DNA from: Aequorivita antarctica
GTDB lineage: Bacteria; Bacteroidota; Bacteroidia; Flavobacteriales; Flavobacteriaceae
Direction: 5' to 3'
Length of the DNA: 64,000 nt
NCBI RefSeq assembly: GCF_007997155.1
Contig: NZ_VORT01000004.1
Coordinates: 308,560 to 372,559 of the forward strand
Position 1 is the first letter of the stretch; each line of letters begins with the position of its first letter. Position numbers and translations under genes: made by a program. Below, one piece after another: positions 1-8,671 of this stretch. A model generated the notes under the pieces. That model made no database searches and had not been told where the DNA came from. It saw only the letters and a list, made by a program, of their open reading frames with translations.

Positions 1-779
1 AAAGCGAAAAAGGGTGTAAAGAAAAAGAGGAAAAAAGGTATTTTGGAAATAACATAATTTATAAAGTCATTAGGATTTTCTTTTATCTTCTCTACAGTCA
101 TGTTTTTTGAATAGACCCATCTGTTAAACGATGTATTTCTGTGATGCATACTGTCTAGTGCAGTTGCAGCATTTTTCACTTTGTTTTTTTCGTAAAAACT
201 ATTGTATAAAGAAAATCTTTCTGTATAACTTTTTATAAAGTTCATTGTGTCCAACTCTTTTTCTGAAAGATATTTTAAAGGTTTCTTTGGCTCTTGCTTT
301 TCTACAGAATCGGCAAATCTAATTGCATCTGCGCTGGTCATTTTAATATTCTGCTCTAAGGAATCCAAGTCAGCGTTATCCATTATTTTGGAACTCAAGT
401 TTAAATTTTTGTCAATACTTGGGTTTATAACATCAATTAAACTATTCAACAAAAAGTAGACTATAGATACACTTAAAAAGAAACGAAAGGGGTTAGCATA
501 TTTTAATCTTTGACCTTTGGCATAATTTCGGGTAATGATTCCTGGCCTGAAGAGAAGATCTTTCAGAGTGTTTCGGAATCGAGAATCGAAAACTACAATG
601 CTATTAAGGAATTCTCCGAAAAAGTCTTTTGCAGAAAGCTGCTTATTGCTGTTCAGTTGGGAACAATGTGGGCAATAAACATCGCTAAGGTCAAGTGGGT
701 GGCCACAGTTTAAACATTTTTCGCCACGGAATTGCATGGACTTTCTCCCTGTGGAAATTTCATCTTTTTTGTGTTTCAT
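1..779 (-). CDS. DUF3667 domain protein, 3' end outside window
   Basis: Reading the minus strand from an ATG at 779 gives an open frame of 259 codons that runs off the left edge, so the C-terminus is missing. Near the N-terminus is a four-cysteine zinc ribbon (CLNCG followed by CPHC), then an RPGxxxRxYxxGxRxKYxNPFRFFL stretch leading into a membrane segment. This is the layout of the DUF3667 family common in Bacteroidota, whose function is unknown. A second hydrophobic segment begins near the cut edge. A later ATG at 737, just before the zinc ribbon, is an alternative start. The family assignment is from memory of the zinc ribbon plus RPG motif; the open frame itself is certain. Confidence 0.8.
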   Translation of the reverse strand, partial: MKHKKDEISTGRKSMQFRGEKCLNCGHPLDLSDVYCPHCSQLNSNKQLSAKDFFGEFLNSIVVFDSRFRNTLKDLLFRPGIITRNYAKGQRLKYANPFRFFLSVSIVYFLLNSLIDVINPSIDKNLNLSSKIMDNADLDSLEQNIKMTSADAIRFADSVEKQEPKKPLKYLSEKELDTMNFIKSYTERFSLYNSFYEKNKVKNAATALDSMHHRNTSFNRWVYSKNMTVEKIKENPNDFINYVISKIPFFLFFFTPFFA

Positions 780-827
780 TACCCTCTGAAAAAAAGAAAT
801 TGTCGCATTAACTTATATTTTAGCCAA

Positions 828-2081
828 TCAATTGTTGTTGATATTTGTGGAGTTTGCATAGCCTATCCCAATAATACGGTCATAGCGTGCACCCAAATCG
901 CGGAAATAAACTACTACGGTATAATTGTTTTCAGTTTGCCAAAAATCACCACTCACTGCACCTTGTTCTATGCTTCCGTCACGGTTTACCACTACATATT
1001 TATAGCTGTAGTACCCTTGTTTAAAAAGACGTGTGTTTGTGTAGCTGTCTGTTTTTGGTTCGTATTTCATATAAGTGGTTCCGTCAATGGTCCAATTGTT
1101 GAAATTGCCGTAAATGTGAAGTTCCTTATCGCCCAGATCGTCGTAATACTGTAGGTTGAAGTGCATTCGCACATATTCGGCTTCTAAATCTTGGTTACGG
1201 GCATCTACATTGCGAACTACAAAATTTCCGTTTAAGTCGGGGTTGTAGGTATAAGGCCTGTCGTATCGAGGAATGTTTGTGTATAGGTAGTTTTCATAAA
1301 CGTCCGTCAATTCTATAGAGCGTATACCATTTGTGGCAGAGCGTTCGTCTTTATTATCAAAAGAAAGGAATTCATTACCACCACCGAAGGAGGCTTCTGT
1401 GTCGTATCTATAGATCAACTCGTTGCCCATAGTGTATTGCGGCACCAAATCTGTAATGGCGGTATTAAGGTTGTTGTTTTGTAGCACAAGGGTTTTAACC
1501 GTTTGCTTCGGATTTATCAATAATAGGTCTGGTGAATTTATAGTAAACTGAACTACTTGCTTTTCATTGATAACTTTCAAATTACGGGCGCGTTTTATTT
1601 CTACCCCCACTTTTGCGATGTTTTCCATCACCAAAAATTTTCGGGTGAAAACAAGTTCGCCATCGCTATTGAAGATGCTGAGTAGATAGTTACCGCTTTT
1701 TTTTATTTCCCGAGTGTCGCGGTTGGGAATAGTGAGTTCGTAGTGCGAAAATATTTGCAGCGTGTTCAGCGAGTTTTGATAAGTATCTATGCGCACATCG
1801 TCAAAACCATCTAGGTATTCACTTTTGGAAAGATCGGTGGGCGACCAGTCAAAATTGTAATGTGTAATGGTGTAATAATAATCTTCTTCATCGCCATTGA
1901 GTGCGTCAAATGAAAGTTGTAGTCGGCTTCCCAAGTTTATGATGGGCAGTTGACTTTGATCTGTACCACCACTGAACTGGATGGTACTGATGTATGATGG
2001 TTCAACTTTTTCCACGATTTGGGAGAAAGTTGGGAATACCGTAAGCAATAAAAGAAGCGTTGAAGAAAGTGTTTTTAACAT
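828..2081 (-). CDS. Type IX secretion system plug-type protein (DUF5103)
   Basis: This 417-residue protein begins with a Sec signal peptide ending near residue 20 (TFSQ). The body is beta-rich, with the sequence texture of the DUF5103 family (YYYTITHYNFDW, later SFGGGNEFLSFDNKD). That family includes the Plug protein that closes the SprA translocon of the flavobacterial type IX secretion system. It would act at the outer membrane. It is followed on the same strand by the DUF3667 gene after about 48 bases. Two T9SS cargo genes lie within the same 16 kb, but the T9SS core genes (sprA, gldKLMN) are not in the window. Whether this copy is the SprA plug or a paralogue cannot be decided from sequence alone. 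Confidence 0.75.
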   Translation of the reverse strand: MLKTLSSTLLLLLTVFPTFSQIVEKVEPSYISTIQFSGGTDQSQLPIINLGSRLQLSFDALNGDEEDYYYTITHYNFDWSPTDLSKSEYLDGFDDVRIDTYQNSLNTLQIFSHYELTIPNRDTREIKKSGNYLLSIFNSDGELVFTRKFLVMENIAKVGVEIKRARNLKVINEKQVVQFTINSPDLLLINPKQTVKTLVLQNNNLNTAITDLVPQYTMGNELIYRYDTEASFGGGNEFLSFDNKDERSATNGIRSIELTDVYENYLYTNIPRYDRPYTYNPDLNGNFVVRNVDARNQDLEAEYVRMHFNLQYYDDLGDKELHIYGNFNNWTIDGTTYMKYEPKTDSYTNTRLFKQGYYSYKYVVVNRDGSIEQGAVSGDFWQTENNYTVVVYFRDLGARYDRIIGIGYANSTNINNN

Positions 2082-2166
2082 GATGTTGATTTAAAAAGCT
2101 AAGATAACAAATTTTGTGCCTCTTACATTAACGGTTTTTGGAAAGCAATTGATGTTTTCATCTCTT

Positions 2167-2427
2167 TCATATTTTCAATTCGGCAATTTTCTTTTTTTCT
2201 TTGAAATTTCTCCCATGTTGAAAGTTGGAATTTTGGGCTCCGAGGTTGGAAAGGAAAAGTTTGTAGTATTTGACTGCTTCTCTGATATCTCCTTTCAAAT
2301 CGTAGGTTTCTGCTAAATACAATTCATTTTCGTAGCCTTTTGATAATGATGAAGCTTTTTGAAATTGAACAATTGCTTCGTCATGTTTTTTAAGATTGGA
2401 CAATGCGAAATCTATGTATTGCAAGGC
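2167..2427 (-). pseudogene. Remnant of a TPR-repeat protein
   Basis: A minus-strand open stretch of about 86 codons lies directly after an in-frame TAA at 2430-2428. It has no ATG; the first possible start is TTG at 2424. The peptide reads like two tetratricopeptide helices pairs (NLKKHDEAIVQFQKASSLS and LAETYDLKGDIREAVKYYKLFL) followed by an unstructured lysine-rich tail. TPR units normally occur in longer arrays, so this looks like the surviving 3' end of a larger gene whose upstream part is gone; the next gene on the same strand ends only 40 bases upstream. A short functional TPR protein starting at TTG is the alternative. Confidence 0.5.
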
Positions 2428-2466
2428 TTATTTTATTAACTTCTTGCACATTTTAACTGTTTGGCA

Positions 2467-4044
2467 TTAATTTTTGATCAGTTTTATTGTTTGCAAATTT
2501 TCGTTCGATTTTATTTTACAAAAATACAAACCGCTATTTAGCTCCGTTAAATCAAGCTCAATTTTACTACTTCCAGGTTGTAATTCTTTAGTATGTATAT
2601 CAATCACCTTTTTTCCTAAGACATCAAAAACTGTAATTTGAATAATTTGGGATTCGTTTACATCAAATTCCAGAGTTGTGAATTCAACGACTGGATTTGG
2701 ATAAACCTTAATAGACGCAGGATTTTGTATATAACCGGTTACTCCTAACGGCCCGGGATTATAGTGGTAAACAGTCATATCACTCGAACTAATTGCATAT
2801 AGACTCGCATCACTTGCGAACATACTTGCCAATCCCCAACCCCCAAACTTATTGGGAGTGTCTAGCCAGATCTGACTTCCGGTATTGTTATATTCCACTA
2901 TGGGCATTTGAATGAAAGAAGGATTATTGGGATCCGGGGAAGGACCGCCCTTTCCGGTTACAATTACTTCTCCCGTTGACTTTGCTAAAATATGGTAGGG
3001 TTCTTCATCATTAAAGGTGGTCCCGTCATAAATGGCATACCAAAGCAAAGTGCCTTCGGTATCAGTTTGCAGGGTCTTCCAATCAAAATAAGCAGAAGAT
3101 GGGGTAGATCCGCCATAGCCAATTGCGCTAATCCGGTTGTTCAGATAAACAAATTTTCTAGAAATTTCAGTACCACCAAAATCATAATCATGATCCCATA
3201 AAAAGGTTCCAGCCGAATTGTACTTTGTAATTCTCATATCTATTCCACTGGAAGGCGATACGGCATTTTCCAAGCTGCTCAATACATACACATTATAGTT
3301 TTCATCAATATCAATATCTGAAGCAATAAACCCTTCTGCTGCTGCTGTCCATAGCAAAGCTCCCGATGTGTCATAGACAAAAACAGGTGCGACATTTGCA
3401 GTGGGGCTACCCGTTGCCATTACGATTCTATCGTCTTTAATTCGCATGGAACTAAAGTTTCGGGGTAAGTTTTCAAGGCTGGTAGTAGTAGAAAGTAGAT
3501 TGCCGTTTGGATCGATTTTGTAAAGAACTGCTCCCTCCGGGGCGTTTATTGCGGTGCCAATATACAAATTGCCTGAACTGTCCACGACACTTCGGCTGTT
3601 AAACCTGTTTAAGGCAGTAATGGTAATGGAGATAGGAATGACTGTTTTCCAAAGAAGTGTGCCCGAAGGGCTATACTTTATGGCTACAATAGCATTAGGA
3701 TAGTCCCAGCCTGTTGATGAACTATAAGAATATATGTTACCAACAACTAGAATATTGTTGTTTACATCGCTATTTATCCAATTTGGTTTTTCGTACAAAC
3801 CGGACATCCCCGAGGCATCAGCCATTTCCCAAAGCAGGCTTCCAGAAATATCATACTTCCGGGTGTAGGTTTCAAAATTCTGCCAGTAGCCTGTAACAAT
3901 TAAATTGTCCTCAGAATCAACTGTGCTCATAACCGAATTTTTAGAATAATTTCCGGCACCTTGCATCCAGTCAAAAGTGTATTGAGCATGTAAATTTATT
4001 GCAAAAAACAGAATGAATATGGTACGTGTGATTAGTTTTTTCAT
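2467..4044 (-). CDS. T9SS cargo protein with beta-propeller-like repeats and type A sorting domain
   Basis: A 525-residue secreted protein. It has a Sec signal peptide at 1-20 (FAINLHA|QYTFDW). The body holds repeated units of the form ILVVGNIYS...IVAIKYSPSGTLLWKT and MRITKYNSAGTFLWDH, typical of bacterial beta-propeller (SBBP-like) repeats. The last 75 residues are a type A T9SS C-terminal domain (KVYPNPV ... VFDVLGKKVID ... LNSGLYFCKIKS ... IKLIKN). It should be exported through the outer membrane and attached or released at the surface. No catalytic motif is visible and the substrate or function is unknown. It stands alone, with an AT-rich gap of about 500 bases before the divergent nqr operon. 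Confidence 0.8.
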   Translation of the reverse strand: MKKLITRTIFILFFAINLHAQYTFDWMQGAGNYSKNSVMSTVDSEDNLIVTGYWQNFETYTRKYDISGSLLWEMADASGMSGLYEKPNWINSDVNNNILVVGNIYSYSSSTGWDYPNAIVAIKYSPSGTLLWKTVIPISITITALNRFNSRSVVDSSGNLYIGTAINAPEGAVLYKIDPNGNLLSTTTSLENLPRNFSSMRIKDDRIVMATGSPTANVAPVFVYDTSGALLWTAAAEGFIASDIDIDENYNVYVLSSLENAVSPSSGIDMRITKYNSAGTFLWDHDYDFGGTEISRKFVYLNNRISAIGYGGSTPSSAYFDWKTLQTDTEGTLLWYAIYDGTTFNDEEPYHILAKSTGEVIVTGKGGPSPDPNNPSFIQMPIVEYNNTGSQIWLDTPNKFGGWGLASMFASDASLYAISSSDMTVYHYNPGPLGVTGYIQNPASIKVYPNPVVEFTTLEFDVNESQIIQITVFDVLGKKVIDIHTKELQPGSSKIELDLTELNSGLYFCKIKSNENLQTIKLIKN

Positions 4045-4442
4045 GGCATATCATGTTTAAATGAATTTAATAAAATTATTATGGAAAAAACCAATAAAAA
4101 ATGATTTTTATCATATAACCATGTAAACAACTTTGAGGTGCTATACCCTAATCTAATTTAAATATTTTCAATTTTTCTTATTGAATTTCATATTACATTT
4201 AATTGGCAAGTAAGATTTTAACCCTATATATAATTCAATTTTCTTTAAATAATATGGAAAATATTATAGTACTGGATAATTTTAGAAATTTGGTTAAAAT
4301 CTGTGGTAACGTATTTATTTAAATATTACCACTTTTTCCAAATTCAAAAAAAGCATTTTCCTCCTAAAATCCTTTCACTAATTTAAAAACATTTTAAAAA
4401 AGACCCCCACTTCTTTTTAACACAGAAAATTATACCCTTTTA
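4045..4442. other. AT-rich divergent intergenic region
   Basis: About 400 bases between two divergent genes. It is strongly AT-rich with many short poly-T and poly-A runs, and no open frame of note is seen on either strand. No exact TAnnTTTG box was found for the minus-strand gene. The promoter of the plus-strand nqr operon begins at the right end and is listed separately. Confidence 0.6.
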
Positions 4443-4474
4443 TTGTGCAATGGTGTATTTAATTTATAAATTTG
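4443..4474 (+). promoter_or_regulatory. Bacteroidota-type promoter of the nqr operon
   Basis: TTGTG at 4443-4447 acts as the -33 element and TAAATTTG at 4467-4474 is an exact match to the Bacteroidota -7 consensus TAnnTTTG. Spacing is about 20 bases. Transcription would start near 4480, giving a 5' leader of roughly 70 bases before the nqrA ATG at 4549. Confidence 0.7.
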
Positions 4475-4548
4475 CACGCCCTTGGTCCCCGGCAATAAAA
4501 CTTGAGGGATTAGAGGGTGTTAAAAAGGCATTATTAATATCCATATTC

Positions 4549-5901
4549 ATGTCCAAAGACATTAAGATTAAAAAAGGTCTTACCATTAAATTAAAGGGTG
4601 AAGCAGAAAAAACGCTATCCAGCGCCCCGCGATCCAGAACATTCGCAATAAGACCTTCCGATTTTCATCTCATCACCCCAAAAATGGTGGTTCGGGAAGG
4701 TGGAAAAGTTCAAGCTGGTGATACCATTTTCTACTCGAAAAGCAACGAACTGCTAAAGTTTGTTTCACCTGTTAGCGGAACTCTTACCAAAATAGAACGC
4801 GGTGCGAAACGCGTCATTAAAGAAATTACTATTGAAGCAGATCCGCAGGATACCTTTAAGAATTTTGGCATTTTGAGCCCAGATTCTTCAAGTGCTGAGG
4901 CTATTAAAGCCCGTTTGCTTGAGTCTGGTTGTTGGCCGTTTATTATGCAACGCCCATATGCGGTGATTGCTGACACGGAACAGGAGCCTAGAGATATCTT
5001 TGTTTCGGCATTCAGTTCGGCACCTTTGGCAAACGACTGTGATTTTTCTTTAAAAGGAAAAGAAAAAGAACTTCAGGCTGCTTTAACTGCGTTGAGCAAA
5101 CTTACCAAAGGCCAAGTGCATGTGGGTGTCGATAAAAGTGGAAGTTCGCCTTTTAAAGGTTTGAGAGATATTACCCTTCATACTATTTCTGGGCCGCATC
5201 CTGCTGGAAATGTGGGTACACAGATAAACAAACTTGGACCCGTTAACAAGGGAGAGATTGTTTGGACCGTTGCGCCACAGGATCTTGTGATTATGGGGGA
5301 ATTGTTACTTACTGGAAAATTTAATCCAGAACGCATTATCGCGCTTTCTGGCTCCGAAGTAAAGACTCCAAAATATTATAGAACAAGAATTGGTTCAGAA
5401 GCCGCGACCTTTTTGTACGACTCTGGATTGAAAGACGAGAACGTACGTGTTATAAGTGGTGATGTGCTTACAGGAAAAAAGATTTCTCCTAAAGGACATT
5501 TGGGCTATTACAACATCACTGTAACGGTTATCCCAGAAGGCGACGATTATGAGTTTTTTGGCTGGACCAAGCCAGTTTTTGATAAAATTTCAACTTCAAG
5601 AGCGCTTACCTTTTCTTGGTTAACGCCGAATAAAAAATACGATCTTAATACCAATACCAACGGAGAGCACCGTGCTTTTGTGGTAACGGGTAATTATGAA
5701 GAAGTTTTCCCGTTGGATATGTTTCCTATGCAAATGCTAAAAGCGTGTATGGTTCAAGATTTGGATGAAATGGAAGCTTTGGGAATGTATGAAGTGGCTC
5801 CGGAAGATTTCGCGCTTACCGAATTTGTTTGCGTGAGCAAGCAGCCACACCAACAAATCATCAGGAACGGTCTTGATTTAATGTATAAAGAAATAGGATA
5901 A
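4549..5901 (+). CDS. nqrA: Na+-translocating NADH:quinone reductase subunit A
   Basis: NqrA is the cytoplasmic subunit of the sodium-pumping NADH:quinone oxidoreductase, associated with quinone reduction. The 450-residue product matches NqrA along its length (start MSKDIKIKKGLTIKLKGEAEK; later SGPHPAGNVGTQI). An upstream in-frame ATG at 4450 would add 33 residues. It is rejected because the operon's promoter -7 box (4467-4474) lies inside that extension and because NqrA homologues begin at MSKDIKI. It is the first gene of nqrABCDEF, with five bases to nqrB. The order matches the canonical operon. Confidence 0.95.
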   Translation: MSKDIKIKKGLTIKLKGEAEKTLSSAPRSRTFAIRPSDFHLITPKMVVREGGKVQAGDTIFYSKSNELLKFVSPVSGTLTKIERGAKRVIKEITIEADPQDTFKNFGILSPDSSSAEAIKARLLESGCWPFIMQRPYAVIADTEQEPRDIFVSAFSSAPLANDCDFSLKGKEKELQAALTALSKLTKGQVHVGVDKSGSSPFKGLRDITLHTISGPHPAGNVGTQINKLGPVNKGEIVWTVAPQDLVIMGELLLTGKFNPERIIALSGSEVKTPKYYRTRIGSEAATFLYDSGLKDENVRVISGDVLTGKKISPKGHLGYYNITVTVIPEGDDYEFFGWTKPVFDKISTSRALTFSWLTPNKKYDLNTNTNGEHRAFVVTGNYEEVFPLDMFPMQMLKACMVQDLDEMEALGMYEVAPEDFALTEFVCVSKQPHQQIIRNGLDLMYKEIG

Positions 5902-5906
5902 TCGCT

Positions 5907-7106
5907 ATGGGATTGAAACAGAATTTACATAAGCTAAAGGAAAAGTATGCGGGAACCAAAATGGCCCCTGCTTTCAATGCATTGCATACCTTTTTGTATA
6001 CGCCAAATGAAACTACCCACTCTGGCTCTCATGTGCGTGTGGTGGATGATTTGAAGCGTACAATGAACACGGTGATAATGGCACTTATTCCTTGTTTGAT
6101 TTTTGGAATATTCAATGCCGGGTATCAGCATTATGCAGCTATAGACAATACATTAAGGTTGGATCCATTAGGCAATTTCTTCACTTGGGATAACTTTATG
6201 TTGGGGGCATGGAAGGTTTTACCTTTAGTTATTGTTTCCTATGTAGTTGGTCTTGGTGTAGAGTTTATTTTCGCCATCATTAAAAAACACGAAGTAGAGG
6301 AAGGGTACTTGGTTACGGGAATGCTCGTGCCACTTATTGTTCCTATTGATATTCCACTTTGGATGCTTACTGTTGCAGTAATCTTTGGAGTTGTAATCGG
6401 GAAAGAAGTTTTTGGTGGTACAGGGATGAATATTTTAAATCCTGCACTTACTATCCGTGCCTTTTTGTTCTTCGCCTATCCAACGTGGATGAGTGGTGAT
6501 AAAGTTTGGGTAGAAGGAGCACAGGCTATGGCGGGTCAGCCTGATGCAATATCAGGAGAAACCATTTTAGGAACTTTGGCTGCCAACGGACATCCAGTTT
6601 ACAGTCTTTGGGATATGTTCTGGGGCTTTATACCGGGCTCTGTAGGGGAAACTTCTACATTCCTTATCCTTCTAGGTGCGTTATTTTTAATTTTCACCAA
6701 AATAGGAAGTTGGCGAATTATGCTTTCGGCCGTTATTGGTGCCATTGCAATGGGATTGATATTCAATGGAGTTGTAAATGCCGGGTGGATTGAAAACGGA
6801 AGTAAATTCTACGGATTAATGAACGAAACTTGGTGGCATCACCTAATTATTGGTGGTTTGGCATTTGGTATTGTGTATATGGCTACCGATCCTGTTACGG
6901 CTTCACAAACCAACAAGGGAAAATGGATTTACGGTTTCTTTATAGGTTTTATATCCATAATGATCAGGGTCTTCAACCCAGCCTATCCGGAAGGTGTTAT
7001 GCTTGCAATATTGTTAATGAATGTATTTGCACCCACCATTGACCACTATGTGGTACAGGGCAATGTAAGAAAGAGATTGAAACGTTTAAAAGTTAAAACA
7101 GCGTAA
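5907..7106 (+). CDS. nqrB: Na+-translocating NADH:quinone reductase subunit B
   Basis: NqrB is the large membrane subunit (399 residues, about ten hydrophobic segments) that carries a covalent FMN and forms much of the sodium path. Conserved stretches are visible, such as FGGTGMNILNPALTIRAFLFF around residues 169-190. The expected flavinylation motif SGAT appears here as SGET (residues 216-219), with the acceptor threonine at 219 kept. It is packed between nqrA and nqrC with gaps of five and two bases, so translational coupling is likely. The N-terminal 25 residues are soluble, as in other NqrB proteins. Confidence 0.95.
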   Translation: MGLKQNLHKLKEKYAGTKMAPAFNALHTFLYTPNETTHSGSHVRVVDDLKRTMNTVIMALIPCLIFGIFNAGYQHYAAIDNTLRLDPLGNFFTWDNFMLGAWKVLPLVIVSYVVGLGVEFIFAIIKKHEVEEGYLVTGMLVPLIVPIDIPLWMLTVAVIFGVVIGKEVFGGTGMNILNPALTIRAFLFFAYPTWMSGDKVWVEGAQAMAGQPDAISGETILGTLAANGHPVYSLWDMFWGFIPGSVGETSTFLILLGALFLIFTKIGSWRIMLSAVIGAIAMGLIFNGVVNAGWIENGSKFYGLMNETWWHHLIIGGLAFGIVYMATDPVTASQTNKGKWIYGFFIGFISIMIRVFNPAYPEGVMLAILLMNVFAPTIDHYVVQGNVRKRLKRLKVKTA

Positions 7107-7108
7107 TA

Positions 7109-7912
7109 ATGGCAAAGTTTACTGATAAAAACTCATATACAATACTGTTTGCAATAATAATGGTATTGGTCGTTGGAAGCCTTTTGGCCGGAGTGGCACA
7201 AGGACTGCGCGGTAAGATTTCTGAGAATGAGCGCTTCGAGAAGCAACAGAACATCCTTTACGCTATGGGCGTTGATGATAATGAAGGAACGGGTAGCGTT
7301 AACTTTATCTCTACTAAAGAAGTAGAGGCTACTTTTCATAAATACATAAAAAAGCAACTTGTAATTCAAGGCGACGAAGCCACTGAAGACGACAATGCTT
7401 ATTTGATTGATATAAAAAAGGAAGAAACCCACGCAAACGATGATTCAAATTACAAAAGGAAACTTCCTTTATTCATTGGAGAAAAAGACGGCGTGACCTA
7501 CTACATTATTCCGATGCGCGGAAAAGGGCTATGGGATGCTATATGGGGCTTTGTTTCGCTTGATAAAGATTTAGTCGTTGAAGGGGTATTTTTTGATCAC
7601 AAAGGTGAAACTCCTGGTCTTGGAGCCAATATTAAGGAGCGTTTCTTTATGGACGACTTTAAAGGTGAGCAGATTATGAACGGAGATGCTTTTGTGGGGA
7701 TAAATGTAGCCAAAGGAAATAACGACCCTTTGAACGAAAGAAAAGACGATCAAAAAGTAGATGCCCTTGCAGGTGCTACTATAACGGGGAATGGTGTAAC
7801 AGCAATGATTAAAAAAGACGTTGCGCGGTATATTCCTTATTTAGAAAAATTAAAAGGAGCTGAAATGAAAGAAACTACCGAGACGGTCCAAGTTTCTGAT
7901 TCACTTCAGTAA
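7109..7912 (+). CDS. nqrC: Na+-translocating NADH:quinone reductase subunit C
   Basis: NqrC has one N-terminal transmembrane helix (residues 11-31) and a periplasmic FMN-binding domain. The flavinylation motif is AGATIT at 221-226, so FMN would be phosphoester-linked to Thr226; the common first residue Ser is Ala here. The GETPGLGA loop at 167-174 is typical of the FMN-binding fold. The protein is 267 residues, within the family's usual range, and ends in a short acidic tail rich in Thr and Glu. It sits two bases after nqrB. Attachment of FMN requires an ApbE flavin transferase, which is not in this window. Confidence 0.95.
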   Translation: MAKFTDKNSYTILFAIIMVLVVGSLLAGVAQGLRGKISENERFEKQQNILYAMGVDDNEGTGSVNFISTKEVEATFHKYIKKQLVIQGDEATEDDNAYLIDIKKEETHANDDSNYKRKLPLFIGEKDGVTYYIIPMRGKGLWDAIWGFVSLDKDLVVEGVFFDHKGETPGLGANIKERFFMDDFKGEQIMNGDAFVGINVAKGNNDPLNERKDDQKVDALAGATITGNGVTAMIKKDVARYIPYLEKLKGAEMKETTETVQVSDSLQ

Positions 7913-7954
7913 AATAAGACAGTTGTTTTTATAACTAACAAAATTTAAAAAAAA

Positions 7955-8599
7955 ATGGCTTTACTTTCAAAAAAAGACAGCAGGTTAATCCTAGACCCCT
8001 TAGCAGATAATAACCCTATAACCATTCAGGTATTGGGTATCTGTTCGGCATTGGCAATTACAGCGCAGCTAAAAGCTTCTATAGTAATGGCACTTTCCGT
8101 AATGGTCGTATTAGCGGTTGGGAATGTGGTTATTTCGCTTTTGCGGAATGTTATTCCAGGAAAAATTCGAATTATTGCACAGCTTATTATTGTTGCGGCT
8201 TTGGTAATTATTGTTGACCAGGTGTTAAAGGCTTTTGCTTATGAATTGAGCAAACAGCTTTCAGTTTTCATAGGTTTGATTATTACAAACTGTATCATTA
8301 TGGGGCGTTTTGAAGCTTTCGCTTTGGCAAATAAACCTTGGCGCTCTTTTCTTGACGGAATTGGGAATGCCGCTGGTTACGGACTTATCTTGATAATTGT
8401 AGGTTTCTTCCGTGAGCTTTTAGGCTCTGGAACACTTTTGGGCTTCAAAGTTTTGGGAGATCCAATAGCAAAAACTGGACTTTATGCATTTGGTTATGAA
8501 AACAACGGGTTTATGTTGCTTTCTCCAATGGCATTGATAGTTATAGGAATTATTATCTGGGTACAACGTTCAAGAAACAAAACTTTAATAGAGGAATAA
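7955..8599 (+). CDS. nqrD: Na+-translocating NADH:quinone reductase subunit D
   Basis: NqrD is a small integral membrane subunit, here 214 residues with about six helices. Together with NqrE it coordinates an Fe centre in the membrane; the conserved half-site cysteines are visible as GICSALAIT near residue 30 and TNCIIMGRFEAFA near residue 112. The DPLADNNPITIQVLGICSALAIT beginning is diagnostic. It starts 42 bases after nqrC. The next gene, nqrE, follows after a 72-base gap that carries a low-complexity repeat, described separately. Confidence 0.95.
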   Translation: MALLSKKDSRLILDPLADNNPITIQVLGICSALAITAQLKASIVMALSVMVVLAVGNVVISLLRNVIPGKIRIIAQLIIVAALVIIVDQVLKAFAYELSKQLSVFIGLIITNCIIMGRFEAFALANKPWRSFLDGIGNAAGYGLILIIVGFFRELLGSGTLLGFKVLGDPIAKTGLYAFGYENNGFMLLSPMALIVIGIIIWVQRSRNKTLIEE

Positions 8600-8602
8600 C
8601 AA

Positions 8603-8668
8603 ACTTGGCAGTAGCTTCAGGCAGCGGGCAATCCTACTGCAAACTGTAACTGCATACTGAATACTAAA
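8603..8668. repeat. Word-like imperfect repeat between nqrD and nqrE
   Basis: Within an otherwise tight operon, this gap holds imperfect repeats of CTG(C/A)A(A/T)ACTG type words (CTACTGCAAACTGTAACTG, then CATACTGAATACT). Similar low-complexity words occur at other gene ends in this window with different sequences. Confidence 0.5.
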
Positions 8669-8671
8669 AAC

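Noticed and set aside
828..1154. Plus-strand frame of 140 codons starting at 732
   Set aside because: It is antisense to the DUF5103 gene, and its hydrophobic composition is an artefact of the complementary strand.
4450..4548. N-terminal extension of NqrA
   Set aside because: It contains the operon promoter and does not fit NqrA family starts.
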